35,812 nt of DNA from CAIOZA01 sp964464375 (GTDB taxonomy: Bacteria; Bacteroidota; Ignavibacteria; Kapaibacteriales; UBA2268), in NCBI GenBank assembly GCA_964464375.1, contig CAYXFU010000038.1, positions 1 through 35,812 of the forward strand. Direction: 5' to 3'. The position numbers were made by a program, and so were the translations under genes. Position 1 is the first letter of the stretch. Each line of letters begins with the position of its first letter. The notes beneath the pieces were generated by a model that saw nothing but the letters and a program-made list of their open reading frames with translations, searched no databases and was not told where the DNA came from. Shown here piece by piece: positions 24,222-31,451 of this stretch.

Positions 24222-24323
24222 ATGGGTAAAGATCAAGACGTAAAGAAAGAATCCAAAAAGAAGCCAACCAAAACACTAATTGAAAAAAGAAAAGAAAAAC
24301 AGGAAAAAAAGAAGAATAAATAA
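24222..24323 (+). CDS. Very small Lys-rich protein
   Basis: A 33-codon frame begins MGKDQDVKKESKKKPTKTLI, is more than 40% lysine and ends KKKNK. AAGGGTG lies about six nt before the ATG, the best binding site in the area. It is the only plus-strand gene in this stretch. Small basic proteins of this look occur in Bacteroidota and relatives and may bind nucleic acid; I cannot name the family. High A content (oligo-Lys by AAA/AAG) makes a chance frame possible. Confidence 0.5.
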   Translation: MGKDQDVKKESKKKPTKTLIEKRKEKQEKKKNK

Positions 24324-24428
24324 TTAATCTTCAGATTTTCTTAATATTTAAGTCTGGCCTTTTCGAATTTTATCCTCATTAAAATTGTGGGGATAAGAGG
24401 TTTTGTTGCTCAAATGACATTATTGCTT

Positions 24429-24836
24429 CTATCTCCACAATCCGATTATTAATCCCATCACCACAAAGCTAACTGTCACATAACCACCATGGATAAGCAT
24501 ATATCTGTAGGATTTCCGTTCGAAAAGTCCTATTATAAATATTGACATAGCTACCCAGCCGAATCCTGCAAGGAATCCTGCTATTGCTCCCCAGCTTACT
24601 GTTGTTTTGGCATCATTCAGGAACATTGCCAGATTGAATGACATTATGAATGAATAGACAAATGTAAGACCAAAGACTTTGAGCATTTTGGGATCCTTCA
24701 TATCCTCATCGGAGAATTTATTTTCTTTCATCCAGAGTTTAGCAAAAAGCAATGGGGAATACCATAGTCCGCCAATCAGGAAATTAGAGAGTGCAGCTAC
24801 AATTATAGCAAGCCAATTAAGTGTAGATATATCCAT
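24429..24836 (-). CDS. DUF1761-family membrane protein
   Basis: The 135-residue product begins with a helix followed by the family's landmark GGLWYSPLLFAKLWMKENKF, then four hydrophobic spans (FGLTFVYSFIMSFNLAMFL, AIAGFLAGFGWVAMSIFII, MLIHGGYVTVSFVVMGLIIG). AAAGG precedes the ATG at a suitable distance. DUF1761 proteins are uncharacterised integral membrane proteins. It appears monocistronic; no partner is evident. Confidence 0.85.
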   Translation of the reverse strand: MDISTLNWLAIIVAALSNFLIGGLWYSPLLFAKLWMKENKFSDEDMKDPKMLKVFGLTFVYSFIMSFNLAMFLNDAKTTVSWGAIAGFLAGFGWVAMSIFIIGLFERKSYRYMLIHGGYVTVSFVVMGLIIGLWR

Positions 24837-24940
24837 ACTGTACCTTTAAAAAATAATAAAAAAAATAAGATAATTATCTTTTAGGTTAAGCTAAGAATTA
24901 ATTCAATTGAATTAAATACTATAACTATTATAAAATAAAA

Positions 24941-26179
24941 TTATTGTTTGTATAATTTGGAAATTATTTTCTGATCAAAGCCAATTGACAGCATATACAT
25001 TCCTGGTGACAACCCAGATAAATATATAACTGGATTTTCAGGAGTTAGCTCTCCTCTGGAAATGATTTCACCTAAGAGATTGGTTAGAATGAAATTTGTA
25101 GGTAAAAGTGCAGAATTAACTCTTATCAAGTCCGAAGCAGGATTGGGAGAAATAAGACTAAAGTTTTTTTTTAATTCAGTTTCAGGAATACTAACTTTTA
25201 TACTTTCTAAATACTTATCTAAAAATGGACTCAGATCAAGAATATGCAGTTTCTGAGGATTGTTAATAAATGGTGATTTTACAAAATTTTCGTTTGAAAT
25301 ATAGAATTTCAATCCATTATTTGTTGCGATTCCTTCAGCCTGATGAAATGGAAGTGAAATCGTAATTCTCCTTTTGTTCCCACCAAAAAAATCAGAATTT
25401 GTGTAATCATAAAGCAAATATATGAATGGCTGCAGTAGATTAGTGTAGCCGCATAGTACTGTTAATTGCATAGATTCAAGGCAAACAGCTCCTGTAATCA
25501 AGCCCTGAACATCAAGAGTTGATATCAGATTTGCTTTGTGAGTACCGGGAATTTTTGGCAGAGAATACAAGCTAGTTTTATTACTAATCCATTGCTTTGT
25601 GAGCAGATAGATACTATCAGCCGTTACGATAAATGCTTCACAATCGTAATCTGTCTTATTGGCTTCTGTTGCTGTAAAATCAGTCTGATCGGAATATGAG
25701 AAATTGATAGTATCAATCATCGGTGCATTGCCGAAAATGGAATTCTTCTCAATTCTCAATATTTTTAGATTGGTTCTATTCCCACTGGAATTATTGCCGA
25801 AATCGCCAATATAAATATAGTTACTATCCTGCGAAATCTCTTCCCAATCGTTATTTATAACACCACTTAAGGAATATGTCCCGAGAATATTGCCACTAGC
25901 AGTATCCAGAGAATAAATATTTATATCGGAATCGTCATTATGAGTCAAGATATTATTATTCCATTCGATCAGTCCTGAGGTTTCGGAGAGTTTAGCTGGA
26001 AGATTAAAACTAAATGCCGGTTCCACAGATGCGGCATCATACAAACAAGAACCATCATTTTGAGTTGCCGATGGATTGTAATTTTTTGCCAAAGGATCTG
26101 TGCACCCTGATATCTGAGCTGGTGAGATATCAGGGTGAAGCAGAAAGCAAATAGATAATAGAAAAATGAGTATTTTCAT
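24941..26179 (-). CDS. Secreted T9SS protein with an N-terminal GCTDP Cys-rich motif and a propeller-like body
   Basis: The 412-residue product has a signal peptide (MKILIFLLSICFLLHPDISPA) and then one GCTDPLAKNYNPSATQNDGSC motif, a short acidic Cys pair repeat frequent in secreted proteins of Bacteroidota. A body with propeller-type strands follows (SETSGLIEWNNNILTHNDDS, IYIGDFGNNSSGNR, ISNENFVKSP). The sorting domain is ISPNPASDLIRV ... GLSPGMYMLSIGFDQKIISKLYKQ. Unlike the propeller proteins at the left of the window, its tail carries no palindrome and so serves as an internal reference. It lies eight nt after the cytochrome gene, which suggests co-transcription. Function unknown. Confidence 0.8.
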   Translation of the reverse strand: MKILIFLLSICFLLHPDISPAQISGCTDPLAKNYNPSATQNDGSCLYDAASVEPAFSFNLPAKLSETSGLIEWNNNILTHNDDSDINIYSLDTASGNILGTYSLSGVINNDWEEISQDSNYIYIGDFGNNSSGNRTNLKILRIEKNSIFGNAPMIDTINFSYSDQTDFTATEANKTDYDCEAFIVTADSIYLLTKQWISNKTSLYSLPKIPGTHKANLISTLDVQGLITGAVCLESMQLTVLCGYTNLLQPFIYLLYDYTNSDFFGGNKRRITISLPFHQAEGIATNNGLKFYISNENFVKSPFINNPQKLHILDLSPFLDKYLESIKVSIPETELKKNFSLISPNPASDLIRVNSALLPTNFILTNLLGEIISRGELTPENPVIYLSGLSPGMYMLSIGFDQKIISKLYKQ

Positions 26180-26186
26180 CTTTTAT

Positions 26187-26765
26187 TTAAGTGATTTTTC
26201 TATTTCCGCTCACCATCCTGGAAATTATTCCCTGCTGATTGGTAAATTCTGCCATAATGACTCCGCCAAAGTGCAGAATGAGATAAGTTATCAAATAATA
26301 GATTGATAGTACGTGTATATCTTCAACAGACTCCTTTATACTCTCAGGACCATTAACAATAAGCAAACCTGTTACTAAAGATGTAGCTAGAAAAGCATAG
26401 AATATCAAATAGACTGTAAACTGGAATTTTTCTTTTGCTGAAAACAGCTTCTGAAATGGATTTACGAATTTCATCGAACCAATCAAAGGCAGTAACAGTC
26501 TGATTGCGAATAATCCGGTTAATACATACCCAATATAGATATGCCATTCCCACATTGGCTTCCTGATTTGCTTTGCCAGAGCGATCGACTGATCCTGTGT
26601 TAACGAAACACCAATTGTTGAAATATAAGACTGAATGATTTGAGATACATGATTCTTGTTCATCCAGTTCAATCTCAGAAAGATAGTGATAAGCATTAGT
26701 ATTATGCAAATTGCAATAGCCCAGTGAATGATGCGGAAAACGATTGTGTAATCTCTTTCTTTCAT
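26187..26765 (-). CDS. Cytochrome b561-like membrane protein
   Basis: The 192-residue protein has four hydrophobic spans with histidines suited to binding two b-type hemes: H14 (VFRIIHWAIAICIIL), H75 (WEWHIYIGYVLTGLF), H151 (EDIHVLSIYYL) and H165 (LILHFGGVI). This pattern matches cytochrome b561 and the b-type subunits of Ni-Fe hydrogenases. Such proteins move electrons across or within the inner membrane between quinones and a periplasmic partner. No hydrogenase or dehydrogenase gene is nearby, so the partner is unknown. A 274-nt gap separates it from the divergent symporter operon. Confidence 0.85.
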   Translation of the reverse strand: MKERDYTIVFRIIHWAIAICIILMLITIFLRLNWMNKNHVSQIIQSYISTIGVSLTQDQSIALAKQIRKPMWEWHIYIGYVLTGLFAIRLLLPLIGSMKFVNPFQKLFSAKEKFQFTVYLIFYAFLATSLVTGLLIVNGPESIKESVEDIHVLSIYYLITYLILHFGGVIMAEFTNQQGIISRMVSGNRKIT

Positions 26766-26965
26766 AGTAATCTCTTAAAAAAATGTTTAAATATGTAACA
26801 TGTCAATGTTGTTCATTAGTTTATCAAAATTAACTAATTCTGCATAACAAATTTCAAATAAAATTATGTTGTCTTCTAAAATCAAGAATTTGGATGAAAA
26901 AAGTCATCCTTATCTGAAAGAATTAATACTAATGAAGTATTAATTCATTGAACTTAAAAGTATTA

Positions 26966-26997
26966 TTTTCATAGACGACTTTTTCTTTTTATATTTG
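26966..26997 (+). promoter_or_regulatory. Likely promoter of the symporter operon
   Basis: TTTTC is followed 19 nt later by TATATTTG, a match to TAnnTTTG, about 40 nt before the first ATG. The upstream element is imperfect (TTTC instead of TTTG). Confidence 0.5.
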
Positions 26998-27039
26998 CTG
27001 TAATGTATTTTATCATGTTGTTTATATTATGGAGGTTTT

Positions 27040-27321
27040 ATGATTCACGAACCAGCCGTTGAGTTGGGAAAAGACAATTCTATCGAAAAAAAATCTCGAT
27101 TAGGGGTTATTCTTTTTTGGGTATATTTATTTGTTTATACTGGATTTGTTGTTATTGGAACACTATCCCCGAAGACTTTAGGAATGGAGTTATTGGGTGG
27201 ATTGAATCTGGCAATTATATATGGTATGGGTTTAATTATTCTTGCCGCAGTTATGGGTTTGATCTATAACTACTTCTGTACTAAATTTGAAGACACAATG
27301 AATAAGGAAGTAAAAATATGA
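27040..27321 (+). CDS. DUF485 small membrane protein (symporter partner)
   Basis: The 93-residue protein has a charged N-terminus and two hydrophobic helices (LGVILFWVYLFVYTGFVVIG and LAIIYGMGLIILAAVMGLIY), the arrangement of DUF485/YjcH proteins. In E. coli yjcH sits directly before actP, and the same order here, with a four-base ATGA overlap, supports a functional pair. GGAGG lies shortly before the ATG. It may help assemble or regulate the transporter. Confidence 0.9.
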   Translation: MIHEPAVELGKDNSIEKKSRLGVILFWVYLFVYTGFVVIGTLSPKTLGMELLGGLNLAIIYGMGLIILAAVMGLIYNYFCTKFEDTMNKEVKI

Positions 27322-29222
27322 TTTATAATGTTTCAGTAACAGCAATAATGATTTTTGTATCCTTCGTGTTGACGGTCTTAGGATTATCATTTTATTTTGC
27401 TCGTAAAACAAAATCAGCTAGTGGTTATTATGCCGCTGGCGGGCAAATACATTGGGCAGTGAACGGAATAGCATTTGCAGGAGATTATCTTTCAGCCGCA
27501 TCATTCTTAGGTATTTGCGGTATGATTGCTTTTTATGGATATGATGGCTTTTTATACTCAGTAGGTTATCTGGCTGGTTGGGTGGTTGCCTTGTTTTTAG
27601 TAGCTGAACCTTTGAAGAGAATGGGTAAATATACTTTTGCTGATGCTTTAGATTCAAAATTCAACTCACGGGGAATCAAATTGACAGCAGCAATAAGCAC
27701 TCTGGTTGTTTCGGTTTTTTATCTGATTCCTCAAATGGTTGGTGCAGGAGCACTGGTTACTCCTCTATTGGGATTGCCTCATTGGGTTGGTGTTGTAATG
27801 GTTGGATCAATAGTAATATTCATTGTAGCTACAGCCGGAATGACTTCTACTACTTATGTGCAGTTTATCAAAGGTGGACTTCTGATTCTCTTTTCAGTAA
27901 TCCTAGTGTCATTTCTTTTGAATAAAGGATTAAACACTACACCAAATGCAGATTATCATAAGTTTTTATCAATTCCTGTTACTCTTGAAGGCGAAAAAGT
28001 TGTAGCATTATCCGATAGTACATATAAACTAAATCTACAGCATCAAGAAAAAGACATTGTATTGGTTCAATTAGAAAAAAATGGGATTACTTCATGGTGG
28101 AAACTGAATACAAAAGTAAATCCTGCTATTCTTGAAGAAGCTCTTTCTATCGTAATAACAAAAGACGGAAAAAAATTATATAACGGTGCTCCGAAAGCTG
28201 ATAAAAAATTCTTCCAGGTAGGGCATATTCAAAAATTAGTTATTGACGGAAAAGAAGTTGAGAGCAGTGGCTCTGTTGGTCCTTTTGAATTCATCAAAAA
28301 TATTGAATCTTCAATAATTGTAAGGTTCACGAAAAAGGCTTTCATAATTAATAATGAAAAGATAACTATTTTTTATCAAACTCCAACATCCGGCAAGGAT
28401 TTAATGAAGCCGGGAATGTATTATAAGCTTGATAAAGGTTCTAACTTCTGGAGCAGATTAGATTTCATTTCGTTAATGCTAGCTTTATTTCTGGGTACAT
28501 CGGCTTTACCACATATTTTGATTAGATATTACACTGTGCCGAGTCAGCGAGACGCGCGTAAATCAACCATTCTTGCTATTGTAGCTATTGGTTTCTTCTA
28601 TATCCTGACTTTGTATATGGGTTTTGGTGCAATGATTAGTGGCGGTTTAGATGTTGAAAGCTCAAATATGGCGGCACCTCTTCTTGCAAAAACTTTCGGA
28701 ATTACAATCTTCTCTATAATTTCTGCAATAGCTTTTGCCACAATTCTCGGTACAGTCAGCGGACTGATTGTTGCCGCATCAGGTGCGGTAGCTCATGATC
28801 TTATGGATAAATACATGAAAATTAAGATGACAGAGACACAAAAAGTTTCCTATGGTCGTGTTGCCGCAGTCGGTGTTGGAATCATAGCTATTATTCTTGG
28901 AATAATTTTTGAAAAGCAGAATGTCAATTTTCTGGTTGGTTTAGCTTTTGCTATAGCTGCATCAGCTAATCTTCCTGCAATAGTTATGCTTTTGTTCTGG
29001 AAGAGGACAACAGCAAAAGGAATTTCATGGGCAATCGTAGTTGGAGCTGTTTCTGCTTTGGCTATCATAAGTCTGTCACCAACTATGTACGAAATATATG
29101 GAGCCGATCCTGAATCAGCTATAATTCCATTACAGAATCCTGGTATTATCTCAATACCTCTTGGATTTATAACTTTAATTGTTGTCTCCTTATTAACTAA
29201 AACAAAAAGTAAGCTGGTGTAA
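27318..29222 (+). CDS. ActP-like sodium:solute (carboxylate) symporter with an enlarged loop
   Basis: The 634-residue member of the SSS family has about 13 membrane helices and typical landmarks (GIAFAGDYLSAASFLGICG, TFADALDSKFNSRGIK, GTSALPHILIRYYTVPSQRDARKS, ASGAVAHDL). With the DUF485 partner it is closest to cation/acetate symporters. E. coli ActP has about 549 residues; the extra length here is a hydrophilic stretch of about 175 residues (202-378) between helices, beta-rich in appearance (VTLEGEKVVALSD, IVRFTKKAFIINNEKITIFY). It is likely periplasmic and could bind or sense the substrate, which is unproven. The next gene starts one nt after the stop, so the genes form an operon. Confidence 0.9.
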   Translation: MIYNVSVTAIMIFVSFVLTVLGLSFYFARKTKSASGYYAAGGQIHWAVNGIAFAGDYLSAASFLGICGMIAFYGYDGFLYSVGYLAGWVVALFLVAEPLKRMGKYTFADALDSKFNSRGIKLTAAISTLVVSVFYLIPQMVGAGALVTPLLGLPHWVGVVMVGSIVIFIVATAGMTSTTYVQFIKGGLLILFSVILVSFLLNKGLNTTPNADYHKFLSIPVTLEGEKVVALSDSTYKLNLQHQEKDIVLVQLEKNGITSWWKLNTKVNPAILEEALSIVITKDGKKLYNGAPKADKKFFQVGHIQKLVIDGKEVESSGSVGPFEFIKNIESSIIVRFTKKAFIINNEKITIFYQTPTSGKDLMKPGMYYKLDKGSNFWSRLDFISLMLALFLGTSALPHILIRYYTVPSQRDARKSTILAIVAIGFFYILTLYMGFGAMISGGLDVESSNMAAPLLAKTFGITIFSIISAIAFATILGTVSGLIVAASGAVAHDLMDKYMKIKMTETQKVSYGRVAAVGVGIIAIILGIIFEKQNVNFLVGLAFAIAASANLPAIVMLLFWKRTTAKGISWAIVVGAVSALAIISLSPTMYEIYGADPESAIIPLQNPGIISIPLGFITLIVVSLLTKTKSKLV

Positions 29223-29223
29223 T

Positions 29224-30534
29224 ATGGGAAAATTCAAAATATTTCTGACTTTTGTCTTTCTTCCAATAATCCTGTTCGGTCAGACAGAAAAAAATGATTT
29301 TGGAATTAAGTTTTCGGGTTATGTAAAGACTGACTTTTTTTATGATACCAGACAAACTGTAAATATCCGAGAAGGTCACTTTATGCTTTATCCGGCTGCA
29401 AAAAGTCCGGATGCTGATGGCAAAGATATCAACGATGCTCCTGGTCTTAACTTTCTATCAATTCAGACTAGGCTCACTGGTAACATAAGTGCCCCTGATG
29501 CTTTCGGTGCAAAGGTAAATGGTATCATCGAAGCAGACTTCTTTGGGAATGAAAATGCCGCTTTTGTTGATGCAAATGGATTTCGTTTACGTCATGCTTT
29601 TGCAAAACTTACATGGAGTAGTACTGAGCTGCTATTTGGTCAGTATTGGCATCCTTTATTCATCGCCAATAACTTCTCAGATGTTATTTCATTTAATACT
29701 GGAGCACCATTTCAGCCCTTTTCAAGAAATCCACAGATAAGATTAACGCAAAAATTTTCGGATATCTCGATTTTCGGTGCTGTATTGGCTCAAAGAGATT
29801 TTACCAGCCCTGGAGGTTCTACATCTTCAAGAAATTCAGCAATGCCGGAACTTCAAGTACAGATTCAGTATAATTCCAAAAGTACTGATGGTAAAGATGA
29901 AATTTTGTTAGGTGCCGGCGGTGGGTTTAAATCTCTGAAGCCACAATTGAATTCAGAAAAAAGTGGCAAGAAGTATGTTACAGAAGAATCTGTAGGTGGA
30001 TTTTCTTCAACAGCATTTTTCAAGATTAAATCTTCTGACTTAACTTTTAAACTTCAGGGAGTTTACGGTCAGAATTTATTTGATTTGACTATGCTCGGAG
30101 GTTATGCGATAAGTGAAATTCTAGATACAAATAAGAATTCTGTGAAATACACTCCCATAAATACCCTTTCTGCATGGACTGAGTTGATTTATAATATTGA
30201 TAATGTTAGTTTGGCTCTTTGGGGTGGTTACACTCAGAACCTTGGTTCTGATGATAAAATCTTATATTACACCAACAAAGTTGTAGGAACTGATGCAACT
30301 CTGCGAGGCAGTACTGCTGATAACTCAAGTGCTATTAAGAATATTCTTAGAGTATCTCCTAGAGTTGTTTTAACTTCCGGAAAACTAAACTTTGCTTTTG
30401 AGGTTGAATATACCAGCGCGGCTTATGCTTTAAAAGATAATAGTAAACTAATTCGTGATGAATTTGGAGTAATATCATCTACAGAAAATGTATCCAATAT
30501 CAGAGCTCTTTTTTCAGTTATACTGAAATTCTAA
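29224..30534 (+). CDS. Outer-membrane beta-barrel (porin-like) protein
   Basis: The 436-residue protein starts one nt after the symporter stop. It has a signal peptide (MGKFKIFLTFVFLPIILFG) and a run of alternating strands (FSGYVKTDFFYDTR, AKVNGIIEADFFGN, FAKLTWSSTELLFGQYWHPL) through to a terminal aromatic strand (NIRALFSVILKF), whose final phenylalanine is typical of outer-membrane barrels recognised by BamA. Placement suggests it passes the symporter's substrate through the outer membrane. The exact family is not certain (DcaP-like or other porins). A terminator follows 46 nt after the stop. Confidence 0.82.
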   Translation: MGKFKIFLTFVFLPIILFGQTEKNDFGIKFSGYVKTDFFYDTRQTVNIREGHFMLYPAAKSPDADGKDINDAPGLNFLSIQTRLTGNISAPDAFGAKVNGIIEADFFGNENAAFVDANGFRLRHAFAKLTWSSTELLFGQYWHPLFIANNFSDVISFNTGAPFQPFSRNPQIRLTQKFSDISIFGAVLAQRDFTSPGGSTSSRNSAMPELQVQIQYNSKSTDGKDEILLGAGGGFKSLKPQLNSEKSGKKYVTEESVGGFSSTAFFKIKSSDLTFKLQGVYGQNLFDLTMLGGYAISEILDTNKNSVKYTPINTLSAWTELIYNIDNVSLALWGGYTQNLGSDDKILYYTNKVVGTDATLRGSTADNSSAIKNILRVSPRVVLTSGKLNFAFEVEYTSAAYALKDNSKLIRDEFGVISSTENVSNIRALFSVILKF

Positions 30535-30579
30535 TTCTGGTATTTATTAAATATTCTGGAGTATAATAAGTAAAAACAT

Positions 30580-30617
30580 AACCCCATATATCAATTTATT
30601 AGTTATATGGGGTTTTG
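30580..30617 (+). terminator. Rho-independent terminator after the porin-like gene
   Basis: AACCCCATATA (30580-30590) pairs with TATATGGGGTT (30604-30614) around a 13-base loop and is followed by a T run. It separates the transport genes from the signalling pair. Confidence 0.85.
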
Positions 30618-30650
30618 TCATTTATTCTGTAAAATGAATCTGGAAGTTTT

Positions 30651-31451
30651 ATGAAATTTGGTATATTATCCGACATACACGAAGACTTGGATTCACTAAG
30701 AATTGCCTTAGATATATTTTCTGAAAGAAAATGCGATGAATTGGTCTGTTTAGGAGATATATTGGGCTATGATTCAAACTTTTATCAGAAAATCAAGAAC
30801 AGAAATGCTTCTGAATGTATATCCATTGTTCAGAATTACTTTAAATATGTTGTGATTGGCAATCATGACTTATACGCAATTAAGAAAATTCCTCAGCAAC
30901 TTAACGGATTTATTTATCCAGAGCATTGGTACGATCTTGATATTGAACAAAGAAGAACACTTAGTAATCGGAAAATTTGGCTTTATGAAAATGAAGAATT
31001 AAATATACCATTAACCTCAAGTGAAATGGTTTATCTGGACAGTCTTCCCGAATATATAATCACTGAAAGCAGTGATTTAAGAATACATTTTTCCCATTCA
31101 ATTTTTCCCGATCTAACAGGGTCAAATTTTTTCAGATTGCATAATCTATGGGAGTTGCGCAGTCATTTCGAGTACATGAAATCTGGGAAATTATCAGTTG
31201 GCTTTTCTGGCCACATGCACTCGAATAAACTAATCGTCACAACTCGCAATAAAATCAAACAGTTGCCTTATAACAAATCATTTATTGAAGATGAGCCCAC
31301 GCAATTTCTATGTCCCTGTATAGCTAATGGAAAAGGAAAATGTGGTTTAATTATTGCGGATACAAATAAAAAAGAAATTGAAGCAATTGAAATAAATAAT
31401 AAGTTTAAAATTAAATTATTTTCAATGTATGGAAAATCCAAAAAAAAATAA
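30651..31451 (+). CDS. Metallophosphoesterase
   Basis: The 266-residue protein has the full calcineurin-like metal-binding set: D8-x-H10 (SDIHEDLDS), G35-D36 (LGDILGYDS), N71-H72-D73 (GNHDLYA), H149 and G187-H188-x-H190 (FSGHMHSNK). It would bind two divalent metals and cleave a phosphoester; the substrate is unknown. GGAAG lies before the ATG. It overlaps the next gene by 23 nt, so the two are probably translationally coupled. A phosphoesterase coupled to a protein with a nucleotidyltransferase domain could add and remove a nucleotide or act in a nucleotide signal; this is inference. Confidence 0.87.
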   Translation: MKFGILSDIHEDLDSLRIALDIFSERKCDELVCLGDILGYDSNFYQKIKNRNASECISIVQNYFKYVVIGNHDLYAIKKIPQQLNGFIYPEHWYDLDIEQRRTLSNRKIWLYENEELNIPLTSSEMVYLDSLPEYIITESSDLRIHFSHSIFPDLTGSNFFRLHNLWELRSHFEYMKSGKLSVGFSGHMHSNKLIVTTRNKIKQLPYNKSFIEDEPTQFLCPCIANGKGKCGLIIADTNKKEIEAIEINNKFKIKLFSMYGKSKKK

